The position numbers and the translations under genes were made by a program. The notes under the pieces were generated by a model, which had not been told where the DNA came from, did no database searches, and saw only the letters and a list, made by a program, of their open reading frames with translations. From contig WKLE02000197.1 in NCBI GenBank assembly GCA_014885115.2, positions 1 to 11,853 of the forward strand: a stretch of DNA of 11,853 nucleotides, in the 5' to 3' direction. This DNA is from Asterionellopsis glacialis. Lineage: Eukaryota > Bacillariophyta > Plagiogrammaphyceae > Rhaphoneidales > Asterionellopsidaceae. Positions 1-8,814 of this stretch are shown here, in pieces; the stretch's first letter is position 1, and each line of letters opens with the position of its first letter.

Positions 1-285
1 TGTACCAGGTACCATGTACTTGGGATCTAAAGTTGCACCAAATTTTTTTTTGCTTTTTAGTACCTTTTATGAAACGAACGAGTCCTATTATATTATCTGG
101 TACATAATACCCAACAGTTACTAGGACTAGAGTGCCCAATTTGTCTCAACATGCTGTACCTGGTGGAGTAGTCTACCTGTACTCATATTGCATTGTATTT
201 TTTAACATTCGTACCAGGTACCTGCTGGTACTTCTGTTTCGTCTATTTTTTAATACTCGTACTAGGTCAATAATTCTGTTTGTTC
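1..285. repeat. GTACC-motif repeat block A (cut by window edge)
   Basis: AT-rich noncoding DNA holding scattered copies of GTACC/GGTAC, including GTACCAGGTACC exactly at 2-13 and again at 211-222, and the perfect palindrome CAGGTACCTG at 215-224. The segment 211-233 is largely the reverse complement of sequence around 4892-4908 in block B. The 3' part is a tandem duplication (see 196-285). No ORF or RNA gene is visible. The repeat class is not recognised; it could be the edge of a nonautonomous element, a diffuse satellite or protein-binding sites. Confidence 0.6.
196..285 (+). repeat. Degenerate tandem duplication, two units of about 48 and 42 nt
   Basis: Unit 1 (196-243) and unit 2 (244-285) both begin TATTTTTTAA, continue with CGTAC(C/T)AGGT and end with TTCTGTTT(C/G)GTC-like sequence. 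Unit 2 lacks a few bases in the middle, where unit 1 has the CAGGTACCTG palindrome. This suggests local duplication followed by divergence. Confidence 0.6.
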
Positions 286-510
286 TATTAGCGAAGCTGT
301 GACGTTTCCAACGCTTGATCTCTCATAATCCAACTACACAGAAACTGAGGACGGCTGGCTCCTTAGTTGACAATAATATAATATTATGATTACTAACAAA
401 CCCCCACTCATCATTTCAAGAACTCCCAAAAATAAAAGCACCAGTAGAATTGATAACTTTATCTTGCAAACCACCATAGCCTCTTTCATCTGTAAACTAA
501 CTAAACGCAT

Positions 511-1738
511 ATGACTAAGTTAATTGCTCAGACGCGCCTTCAGTGGAGGCAGCACCAGCGACTAATTGGTATCACAATCATAGTTCTCAGTATACTGCTT
601 GTTCACCATACTTCGTTTTATGCGTTCAATGCCAATTCTTTCATTGATGCATACAAGACTGGTAATGAAGTAAGTAAAACTAATGGGAGAAGTCTCCGCC
701 AGACAAGTTATGCCTCAACGGTAGTCAAAGACAAGAAAGACACAGAAAGGGCAAAGCGAGTAATTGTCGTGGGAGCCGGAGCAGCTGGTCTTACTGCTGC
801 CGCAACGTTACGCCGAAGTGGTCTGAACGTGCGCATTCTCGAAGCCTCCCAGGTAATGGGTGGACGAGTGAGGAAGACGGAAGCATTTGCCGACTATCCC
901 ATTGATTTGGGTGCTTCCTGGATAAAGCATCCAGACTGGCTGGAAGACATCCATGGAACCGAGTTGGAAGTACCAATTGCAAAATTACCGTATTATGAAG
1001 ATCAGAAACCAAGAACTGGTTACTTCTTTACAGATAATTACTCATGGTATGATTTCTTTGAAAGGCATATGGCGCCAGATCCAAATTCCGTCGTTTATGG
1101 TTGTCATGTCGACCAAGTGGAATATGGTGATAGTGAGGTAGAGGTATCATGTGGTGGGAAGGTTTTCACGGCCGACTACGCAGTGGTTACGGCATCCTTG
1201 GCTGTATTGAAGGAGAGAGATATTACCTTTCTTCCGCCACTCCCAAAATACGTAGTTGATAATCATCCGGCAAAAATGTGGGCAGGGATCAAGCTGATTA
1301 TTGAATTCACAAAAAAGTTTTACCCTGCTGTCTTTTTTGAGAAAGTGCATGTTTTGGGATTACTCTGCTGTCAATAATTCGACTCAACATATTCTGGCTA
1401 GGTATTTCATTGGCAGTGCCGCCTTGCCTTTGATCGACCTAGATGACGGAGATATCTTGGAAAAAACTCTTGAGTTTTTAGATGAGTACTTTGAGAATAA
1501 TGATGCAAGCAAGTACTACAAAAAACACACATTTTTAAATTGGTCCAAGGAACCTTTTGTCCGTGGTTCCTATTCCAATGTGGGACCTGGCTTCCTGAAT
1601 GGAGCACAAAGCATTCAAGACAAGGTATTCCTAGCTGGCGAAGCCTTTCCTTGTGAAGGACAAGAGCAAGGTTGGGTGCATAGTGCTGCACTATCTGGGA
1701 AGGATGCAGCTGACCAAATATTGGAATTGGCTGTTTGA
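511..1738 (+). CDS. FAD-dependent amine oxidase (flavin monoamine/polyamine oxidase family), one frameshift
   Basis: Predicted flavoenzyme that oxidises an amine, transferring electrons to FAD and then to O2. The ATG at 511 follows an in-frame TAA at 502-504. Residues 18-32 form a hydrophobic signal anchor or uncleaved signal peptide. The Rossmann FAD motif VIVVGAGAAGLTAA begins at residue 84, E111 fits the ribose-binding acid, GGR lies at 117-119 and GASWI at 134-138. K261 sits where the family's flavin-N5 lysine is expected. The first frame stops at 1375-1377, but homology-like sequence continues in the +1 frame (FWDYSAVNNST, then KVFLAGEAF, the C-terminal FAD motif) to the TGA at 1736-1738. 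The switch fits best at the T6 run 1333-1338, after the conserved FYP. No GT-AG intron restores the frame without deleting conserved residues. The total, about 410 residues, is close to the short bacterial-type members. Either an assembly indel or a recent pseudogene; the substrate is unknown. Confidence 0.82.
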
Positions 1739-2090
1739 ATCAAAAATATCTTAGTAAACCTTTTTTAATTACATATAAGACACGAGAGATCTATTGTTCA
1801 CATATTGATTCGGCACTTCATGATGTTAATAGTAGTATTAAGCCAATAAAAATGTGGTTTCGCTGCTAGGACAAAACAATTAAATTTCTGACTGTTATGC
1901 TTTCGCATTTCTTTCTGTTGAGCACTGAACAGGTTGAAATGTGTCTTGATATTGCTAACCTTTGCCATCAAGTTTAGGCTTGCCGTGATAGTTTGAAACC
2001 TTGTGCTACAGTACGGTATGGGACAACCAAAGATGTGTTTATGTATGCGTTACTTATTGTTTGCATGATATGGTGTTGGTGTTCTTATAT
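1739..2090. other. Convergent 3' intergenic spacer
   Basis: The spacer lies tail-to-tail between the amine oxidase and the ATG16 gene. It holds an AATAAA hexamer at 1845-1850, about 107 nt after the upstream stop, which could serve polyadenylation. An open stretch running into 2190 on the plus strand is mostly opposite the ATG16 3' end and looks noncoding. Nothing else was seen. Confidence 0.5.
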
Positions 2091-4265
2091 TCACGCCCAT
2101 AAAACCAAGTGGCCTTTCCGATCTACACTTGCAACTTGTTGTCCACTTGTTCCACCATGTCCCCAAGCCAAGCCACAAATACCCACCTGATTGTGACCAG
2201 TGGCACAATTGACGTCTTTACTGTCCTCCCCTACAATATTCAGATTATCAGGACTTATTGTTCGTTCTAAGGATCCGTCTAATACACGCCATACAAAGAT
2301 TGTACCGTCTGAACTGGAGCCCGCAATTGCATACTTACCATCAGGTGATAATGCTGCTACACTTGCAGCACCACCATGACCACTTCCTCCACCTACAAAG
2401 AAATCGTGATGACGCATTTCTACCAGTGCCTGCGGAGATGAGTGCCCACTGCTCAAATGAGATGATGTTTGAACACGTCGGGTATCAATGATTTTTAGGG
2501 TGTTATCTTTCCCACAAGTTAGCACCTGTGTAGGAGTAACAGGACTAAATTGCGCAGAGACTATTCCGCCTCCACCATCACCATGTAAATATGGTATATC
2601 TTGAACACAACGATTGTCACCGCGTTGTAAATCCCAAAATTTAAGCGAACCATCTGTTTGTCCTGACACAGCTAACGTTGTTCCACCGCTAGTACTTGAG
2701 GTTGTTTTTGTTACCGTCGTCGTTGTCCCAGAGGACGACATGAGGACATCAATACAATTGGGTGTAGCTTGTGGATGGAAGGTTAATGTTTGTCGATATG
2801 TTGATCTTGCAATATCCCACAATTTTAAAGATCGATCAGCCGATCCTGTCAAAACCGCTTTTAAATGTGGCAAAAGTCGTGCACATGTTACCTTATGACT
2901 ATGCCCTACTAGCTGATGGATCATACGTGAAGTTTGTAAATTCCAGACACGGCATGTCTTATCAGTCGAACCACCTACAACTAATCCACCACCCATATCA
3001 CATGTTAAAATCATGTTTTGCTGTGCGCTAGATCGACCAAAGGATGATAAGCCACCACTTACATGCAATGTCGTAGTTTGCACACCCTTAGATGTGTTCC
3101 ATACCTTAATAGTTGATGTTGTACCTGCTGTTTTTATACCGCCAACACCATGATGATCCATGTCTGTTCCCGATGTACAACATAAATCTAGTTCTGGATC
3201 ATATCGAATACAAGTGGCTTCCGCAGAATACGCCTTGATATTGAATTTAGGTGTAGTTGGTAAAACGACACCCATTTCGCACCATTTATGTGGAGACGCC
3301 ATAGTCGTAGATGGTTTTAAAGCTGGGTGACCAGTTTGGGGGTTGTTGGGGGTAGAAGTTGTCCTATTCGTAGCGATAGGGAGGGAGGGAGCACTACCAG
3401 CACCTTTTTTAGATCCTCCGTGTAATGCTTTTCCAAAGAATTTGCTCACTTTATTGCCATTAGCTGTTGTTCCGCCTACTACAGTAGTAACGTTAGTCTT
3501 AGTAGTCCCATCCCCCTGACGTTGTGTTTCTAGTGTTTGATACGATCGTAGCATTTCAACTTCTAGTTTCAATTTTTCAACCATTTCATTTAAAACATTA
3601 ATTTCGCCGCTGACTTTTTCTTTTTCCGTCACGACACGCTCTACCAGTATATGATTTTCTTTTACCAAAGAATCATTCTCAGTTTGATATTCACGTATAG
3701 ACGTTTTCAATCCCTCGTATTGTTGTTCTGCCAAATGATGATTCGATTTGGCATCTTCCAATTGCTGTTGTAAATGTGACATGGCGGTTTGTGCACGATC
3801 TACGTCTTCTGTTAAGTTTGAAATAGTTTTTTCGTTTTTTAATTTCAAATCTTTTAGAATAGACAATTCTTGTTGAACTTCCAACGCCTTTTGTGTATCT
3901 TCAGATTTAGTTCTCAATGCATTTTGTAATTCTTCTTGTATCTTTTCTAACTTTTCACGCAATCTCGCTTCATTCCGAATTAGTGCAGATGTGGCGGTAT
4001 TGCTATTTTTAGATACCGCATCTCCACTTCCACCTCCTTCTATTTCAATGTTATGCTTGAATTCTTCCAATTGTAACTTTTGAGATGTGTAATTTTTTTC
4101 CAGCGTTTCATATTTAGCTTCTAGCATATCTACCAGCTGTTGGAGTGCTTTGTTTGAGGCATGGAGTGATACAAAAGGTTCAGTCTCGTACGAATTTCGA
4201 TTCTTCAACTCAGCATGAATGAGATCCAAGAATGAATCCTGACCATTATTGCGATCGGGCACCAT
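2091..4265 (-). CDS. ATG16: ATG16-like autophagy protein (coiled coil plus seven WD40 repeats)
   Basis: Scaffold of the ATG12-ATG5-ATG16 complex, which directs lipidation of ATG8 on forming autophagosomes. The start is the ATG at 4265 (724 aa) in a good context (A at -3, G at +4); the longer frame begins with TTG at 4280. Residues 8-40 (IHAELKNRN onwards) resemble the ATG5-binding N-terminus of animal and plant ATG16. Coiled coil follows at about 38-75 and 98-245. A Ser/Thr/Gly-rich linker spans roughly 250-340. Seven WD40 blades end at W389, W441, W483, W544, I593-D594, W659 and W723, matching the animal ATG16L layout; yeast Atg16 lacks the propeller. Blade 4 carries a Thr/Ser-rich insertion near 509-531, and other loops are Gly-rich. 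No intron interrupts the frame. Many unrelated coiled-coil/WD40 proteins exist, so the name rests on the order of domains and the N-terminal motif. Confidence 0.85.
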   Translation of the reverse strand: MVPDRNNGQDSFLDLIHAELKNRNSYETEPFVSLHASNKALQQLVDMLEAKYETLEKNYTSQKLQLEEFKHNIEIEGGGSGDAVSKNSNTATSALIRNEARLREKLEKIQEELQNALRTKSEDTQKALEVQQELSILKDLKLKNEKTISNLTEDVDRAQTAMSHLQQQLEDAKSNHHLAEQQYEGLKTSIREYQTENDSLVKENHILVERVVTEKEKVSGEINVLNEMVEKLKLEVEMLRSYQTLETQRQGDGTTKTNVTTVVGGTTANGNKVSKFFGKALHGGSKKGAGSAPSLPIATNRTTSTPNNPQTGHPALKPSTTMASPHKWCEMGVVLPTTPKFNIKAYSAEATCIRYDPELDLCCTSGTDMDHHGVGGIKTAGTTSTIKVWNTSKGVQTTTLHVSGGLSSFGRSSAQQNMILTCDMGGGLVVGGSTDKTCRVWNLQTSRMIHQLVGHSHKVTCARLLPHLKAVLTGSADRSLKLWDIARSTYRQTLTFHPQATPNCIDVLMSSSGTTTTVTKTTSSTSGGTTLAVSGQTDGSLKFWDLQRGDNRCVQDIPYLHGDGGGGIVSAQFSPVTPTQVLTCGKDNTLKIIDTRRVQTSSHLSSGHSSPQALVEMRHHDFFVGGGSGHGGAASVAALSPDGKYAIAGSSSDGTIFVWRVLDGSLERTISPDNLNIVGEDSKDVNCATGHNQVGICGLAWGHGGTSGQQVASVDRKGHLVLWA

Positions 4266-5544
4266 TGTTTGTTTTTTCAAATTTTTATTTTGTTTGTTGT
4301 TATGGTCAATTGTATCGACTTAGTTCTGTAAACACACTTCTATTCGATAGCATCACAAGCTATAGTACTATTAGTAGCAAAGTTGGCAGGCTGCTGTATT
4401 GCTTATAGAATTCGTGATACTCAAAGGAATGACTGTATCTTCAATTGTCTCTTCTCTCTTCTGCTTGTTTGTCCAGAACTTTAAGAATATAATATTATGA
4501 ATGTGATAAATGTAGGACCGTTTGCTCTAAAGGCTACCGCAATCAAAGAGCAAGTGAAACAGCCGTCCCGTTTGTTTGTTGTGGATGTGTTGCTGATAAG
4601 AGGAGTCCTCTGTCTCAACCAAATATGGTTTCCTCGTTGATATAACCTTGTCCTGCAAGCAAGATGGAAAAGAAAAGAACAACAACATTATCTCTAGTCC
4701 ATCCGCCAAACATGCGTTGTGCCGCAGAACGAACAAAACATCTTCCAGAGTGACAAACAATTCGGTCGTGTCAAGCACCGTTCAGGTCTTTAAGCTACTG
4801 AAGTATAAGATTTACGTACGTTAGATAGTCGTATGCTGCAAAGATACCATGTACCAGGTACAGGTACCTGTAATACAGGAACTACTCTAGTCAGTACCAG
4901 CAGGTACCCGGTACCTGGTACCCAGGTACTACGGTAAACCTACCTGGTACCTTATTTAAAATATGTACCTCTTAGGTTTTAACGAAGATTTCGTACGTAC
5001 CTGGTACATTCTGTAACCTAAACAATATGTATGATTTCTGATCGGCCCGCGACAATGTTTTTATTATATTGAAAGTATTGTTCTCAACATTTTTGTAATA
5101 ATAATAGATAATAACCTCCGCTGCCTACAAAAAAAATAATTATCAAGCAGTATTGTAGTGAAGAGGGGGGCTATATAGTCCTATATACCGGTAGACGTAG
5201 TATACCAGGAACTGTACCAAGAAATAACTTATGAATAATAAGGTACGGATGCTACCTAGGTAAGCACCTGTACCTGTAGGGTTTACTGTTATCGCAACCT
5301 AGACAGAGAAGCCGGATCCCCATCCAAAATCCCATGAAAATTTACGAGCATGATGGTATCTTCACGTTCGAGGATATTTTTTGTGTCACTGCTTCGCACG
5401 TTAACACCATAGACCCAGGCACTGCCTGGAAACAAGCAACACGCAACACTCCGAAGAGATAAGGGAGGAAACAACGTATACATCGTTGTTACTTCTGCAT
5501 GCATTGACATTAATCTAGTAAGTGCTGGAGACAAGAATTCGGAG
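4266..5544. other. Divergent intergenic region between ATG16 and the zinc-finger gene
   Basis: About 1.28 kb must hold both promoters. It contains a 15-nt sequence, AATATAATATTATGA (4486-4500), that also occurs at 375-389 upstream of the amine oxidase. The second GTACC repeat block lies at 4849-5276. A G6 run leads into CTATATAG at 5171-5178, a possible TATA-like element about 370 nt before the zinc-finger start. Short open stretches at 4497-4640 (+) and 4527-4778 (-) overlap each other and show no recognisable protein. No tRNA or other RNA was found. Confidence 0.5.
4849..5276. repeat. GTACC-motif repeat block B
   Basis: Densest stretch of GTACC/GGTAC motifs in the window, with well over ten copies. 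They include GTACCAGGTAC at 4851-4861 (shared with block A), the palindrome CAGGTACCTG at 4861-4870, a run of near-palindromic GGTACC units at about 4900-4928, and an inverted repeat CCAGGTA/TACCTGG (4922-4928 and 4941-4947). Copies thin out towards 5276. It resembles block A in composition and, for part of its length, in inverted orientation. No coding potential is seen. Confidence 0.65.
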
Positions 5545-7088
5545 ATGAGTGAAAGTAATATTGACAATAAAAATTCAAGTTTGGTTGAGAGCTTCAACTT
5601 GAGTTACACTGTTGTTGGAGATGGTAAAGAGTCCAGGATTGTTCCTCTTCAACCGAGGGCTTTGTCGGTAACTGGTGATTGCATTTTTGGTTTTAACGAT
5701 TCTGTCGCATCGTTTGCCAATGACGACACTTCAGAATGTTGGCGGTGCAACTTATGCAATTATGTAAATGCCGACGGTGGTAGCAGAACTTGCTCTGTTT
5801 GTGGAGCGGAACGGGAGGATTTCAATGAGGGAGAAGCAGTAAAAGAAAGTCCTACCATGTTGAAGCACTTTGAACTAAAGGACGCTCCTGAGCCAGAGAT
5901 CATTCATGATTCGAATAATGACTATGGAGTGAATATACAGCAAGACTGCAATGCTTCGAAAGATGAGATGGCTGACGAGGACAAGAAGCCCCCTTCTAAA
6001 AAACACATCGAAGACAGCAAGAACTCCGAACCTAAAATATCAACCGAAGAAAGTCAGTCCCGTGTATCTGAGTATATTGATGATAATTATTTTGAATATT
6101 CAGCCCATAGCAGAGGAGCTGAAAGCTTAGATAATCCATTCTCAGCTCATGGTAGAAAAGGGTCAATGGATAGCAGAGACCAATACAGTTCATCCAGTTT
6201 CCGTAATCTTATGTACATGAGTTATGCGAAATGGAGTGAAAATGATAACAAACCTTGGCATTGTGCTACTTGCACCTATTTGAACATAGATCCGGTAAGA
6301 ATTTTTGATTGTCTATGTTGCAATCTATTTCTAGGATATCCCCGTCCTTTTTTATAGTAGTTTTCGTCTTGCAACTCTAAATTTGAAAATGTACTAATCT
6401 TCTCAATCAAATACACATCAAATTTAAAATTGTGTAGCGCCATTTAATTTGCGCGGTTTGCTCGCAGCCACGATCAGATAGAAGTGCTTGGAATGATGAA
6501 GCTGTGGAAGATGAGCAAGATGAAACGCTCGAGGAGAGAAAGGCAAAGTTTTTGGCATTGGAGGAAAAGGCGCTGGAGAAGGAGCGCGCAGATGAGTTAA
6601 TTAAGGAGCAAGCGCGTATCATGGCAGAAATTGCAGAACAAAATAGGCCCCGAGATTTAGATACAACAGTGAAAATAGGTACTGCTGAATTGAATGAGCT
6701 TCAAGGAGAAGAAGCCAATTTGGATTCAAGAGAAATTAGGCGCCGTTTAGAGGAAGCCACGGAAGCTCTTGAATGCATGCAGAAAATTCTCGACGAGGAT
6801 AAGCAAGAACAGGAAGCATTTGAAGCGACCCAAAAACAAAGGTTCGAAGAAGTAGAAGAAGAAGTATTATTAGTCATTGGGAGAGACCCATCAGATGATC
6901 AGAATGACACGTTTGGACCAGGAACGTCACAGTCAGAAGCCCTTGAATGGATCGCGCAACAACGTATGCTGGAGGAATGGCGCACAATGACCACGAGGAA
7001 ACAGGAAGAGATAGAAATACTTCGCCAGGAGAAGGAAAGGCTTCTTCAGCAGTACAATAGTCAGTCTTCCAGTGAGACGGACAACTAG
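5545..7088 (+). CDS. RanBP2-type zinc-finger and coiled-coil protein, two exons
   Basis: Join 5545-6294 with 6468-7088 gives 456 aa; both splice junctions are phase 0. Finger 1 is complete: W66, C68, C71, N75, C83, C86 (W-x-C-x2-C-x3-N-x7-C-x2-C). A second finger begins with W238, C240, C243, N247, but the intron starts three residues later and the spliced protein lacks the last two cysteines. Residues about 95-235 are acidic and low in complexity. Exon 2 is strongly charged and helical, with likely coiled coils near 269-309, 338-387 and 407-447. RanBP2/NZF fingers bind ubiquitin, RNA or Ran in known families; which applies here is not shown. No catalytic domain, signal peptide or membrane segment is seen, so a nuclear or cytosolic adaptor is the likeliest role (inference). 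The frame is open upstream to 5413 but has no earlier ATG. Confidence 0.8.
6295..6467 (+). other. Spliceosomal intron (173 nt, phase 0)
   Basis: The donor is GTAAGA at 6295-6300 and the acceptor CTCGCAG ends at 6467. A branch-point-like TACTAAT lies at 6392-6398. Removing it joins P250 to a helical exon in the same frame. If retained, translation runs 20 codons to the TAG at 6355-6357 and adds the residues DCLCC. The retained reading therefore supplies a C-x2-C pair that could complete the second zinc finger. Confidence 0.78.
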
Positions 7089-7198
7089 AATAGAAATCAT
7101 GTAAATTTACCTTGTTCTTTTCTTTCAGAAAGGCGATGCTGTAGAGATGACTATTCCAAACAATAACGTTAAATTTCATGTCTATAATTTAAAGTGAT

Positions 7199-8455
7199 TC
7201 ACTTAACGAAGTACACATCCCATCTGTTCACTTTCCCCCGTACATCATAAGATGGTTTTAGGTTGATATTGTCGCCTAGTGGTGGCGCATTAATAGGTCG
7301 CTTGACAACAACTCTGGTTTTTGCCAGTGCGTATGCAGCTTCGAGTAGATTTTTTTCTGCGGCGTGGCTTGAATCCTCTGTTTCCGATGTTTGTTCTGCC
7401 TGGGTGTCAAGCAACCCATGTAGAAGCTGCATATTCTTCTTGACAGCGGCAGACTTTGTTCTAGGTGGAAACATTGGATCTAGATAGCAAATATCAGGTT
7501 GACGTTCTGTTGTTTCATCTTCACTCATTGAGAGATTTCTGATTTTCTGGCAAACTTCATAAGCTTCACCATTTTCTAGTGAAAGCCTTTTCAACAAGGT
7601 TGATGCACGATGAATAAGAGTCGAATCACTTTCTTCAACATCTTCCCCAGGGGCGCTTTTAGCAATGAGTCTCAAACGGCGTAAGGCGTCGTCCAGCAGT
7701 GTGTAAACAATTGGATCGCGTTCTACCATGTGGACATTTGCACCACTCTGTGCCAGTATAACTGAATCTTGTCCGAAGCCCGCAGTCAAATCAAAAACAA
7801 AAGCACTACTATCGGAATTTATTTTTTTGAGTGCTGCTGCTTTAAGTAAGAGATCTGTACCTGACTCTCCACCAAAGCGTTTACCTAATTTGGAGTTAGT
7901 TGGTGGACAAAAATCAATGAAAAATGGTTGGGACAAACTCTTTTTCTTCTTCTTCTTCTTGGTAGAAGAAGCTGTAGATTGCCCCTTTTTCCTATTTTTG
8001 GACGATGATTTCTGGGCATGGTTACTCTGTAAATCTTGAAGTGCCACTGCATAAGTTGATTGGTAACCAATGATACAAAGACCGTGAGTAAATTCTGGTT
8101 CTTCCTCTTCTGGTATTTTTTCCAAATAACACGGGAGTGATAATTTGTTCGCTAATTCTGTTCCAATAGTATTCCATTTTTCATCACTTAGTAAAATACA
8201 AGTTTTTCGTCTTGTGACGCCAAAAGATGATAAAGAAGAATCGTCGGCAACTAAGCTTAAACATTTCGCCACATCACAGAGGGCAAGCGCAAGAAAGACT
8301 ATTATTATACTGCTAGGTAAAAATAGTATTTGGTGCAGTCGATGCCTTCTTGAAGAAACATTGTGTTTTTTTATGTTCGACAACATGTTGTTGACGTCGA
8401 GTTCTCTATCATCCCGCTTCGAGGCAGGATTAGGAATACCATCGTGTTGTATCAT
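7199..8455 (-). CDS. rsmJ: RsmJ-type 16S rRNA (guanine-N2) methyltransferase, organelle-targeted
   Basis: Homologue of bacterial RsmJ, which uses SAM to methylate N2 of G1516 in 16S rRNA. The start is the ATG at 8455 (418 aa), since the longer reading begins with TTG; a second ATG at 8386 (M24) would also expose the presequence. Conserved pieces are KRFGGESG (192-199), the SAM motif VFDLTAGFGQD (220-230), VERDPIVYTLLDDAL (from 244), the catalytic-type YLDPMFPP (324-331), KSAAVKK and RVVVKRPINAPPL (from 381). Residues 43-59 are hydrophobic, and AKC|LS at 63-67 fits signal-peptide cleavage with Leu at +1, which is tolerated in diatom plastid presequences, so the plastid 16S rRNA is the probable substrate (inference). 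A Lys/Ser-rich insertion at about 148-175 is absent from bacterial RsmJ and is partly coded by a TTC/GAA microsatellite. The gene converges on the zinc-finger gene with only 110 nt between stops. Confidence 0.9.
   Translation of the reverse strand: MIQHDGIPNPASKRDDRELDVNNMLSNIKKHNVSSRRHRLHQILFLPSSIIIVFLALALCDVAKCLSLVADDSSLSSFGVTRRKTCILLSDEKWNTIGTELANKLSLPCYLEKIPEEEEPEFTHGLCIIGYQSTYAVALQDLQSNHAQKSSSKNRKKGQSTASSTKKKKKKKSLSQPFFIDFCPPTNSKLGKRFGGESGTDLLLKAAALKKINSDSSAFVFDLTAGFGQDSVILAQSGANVHMVERDPIVYTLLDDALRRLRLIAKSAPGEDVEESDSTLIHRASTLLKRLSLENGEAYEVCQKIRNLSMSEDETTERQPDICYLDPMFPPRTKSAAVKKNMQLLHGLLDTQAEQTSETEDSSHAAEKNLLEAAYALAKTRVVVKRPINAPPLGDNINLKPSYDVRGKVNRWDVYFVK
7944..7960. repeat. TTC trinucleotide microsatellite inside rsmJ
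   Basis: Five TTC units plus TT on the plus strand. With the preceding T run it codes for a run of seven lysines in the minus-strand rsmJ product. It is in frame, so length changes would alter only the number of Lys/Glu-type codons. Confidence 0.8.
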
Positions 8456-8814
8456 CAATCATGAATTCAGTCACCTCTGGACTCTTGACGAACCATGAAC
8501 ACACGCCAAAAAATTGATTGTACGGTTCTGGTGCCTTTCTCTGAAAAGAGTCAAATCTATCCAGGTCCGTACTGAGCTACCAGTTATAATAGAATACATT
8601 ATTTTCTTTGTATCTTGGAGACGTATTTACCAGGTATAATTTTCACGTTGAAATCTACACAAACAGATATATTTTGCAGTTTTGTCCAAGGTACTGTATC
8701 AATAATATACTCAACCTGTTGCTGGAAGCATCTTTTTTCTCTCTCTATACTATGGAAAGGCGGCACATCATACACGCCCCCTACTGTCTGTGGTGATTTC
8801 AAATCAAAATCTCA

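Noticed and set aside
1..510. CRISPR array or tRNA genes in the repeat-rich stretches
   Set aside because: The repeats are short, irregularly spaced and palindromic without unique spacers, and no tRNA T-loop or cloverleaf sequence was found here or elsewhere in the window.
1318..1400. A GT...AG interval that could be an intron in the amine oxidase
   Set aside because: Its 83-nt length does not restore the frame, and it would delete the conserved FWDYSAVNNST stretch.
4497..4640. 47-codon plus-strand ORF starting with ATG
   Set aside because: Short, without a recognisable domain or supporting context; a length expected by chance in over 1 kb of noncoding DNA.
4527..4778. 83-codon minus-strand open frame upstream of ATG16
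   Set aside because: It begins with GTG, has an ATG only well inside, shows no recognisable motif and overlaps other short frames.
5289..5597. Minus-strand 102-codon ORF overlapping the zinc-finger start
   Set aside because: It covers the likely 5' leader and first codons of the zinc-finger gene and has no recognisable motif.
6295..6334. A possible 40-nt intron (GTAAGA to TTCTAG)
   Set aside because: Very short, and the frame after it reaches a stop without joining the coiled-coil exon.
7728..8039. Plus-strand 103-codon ORF opposite rsmJ
   Set aside because: It is the antisense shadow of the rsmJ lysine-rich insert and SAM domain, with Phe runs produced by the AAG codons.
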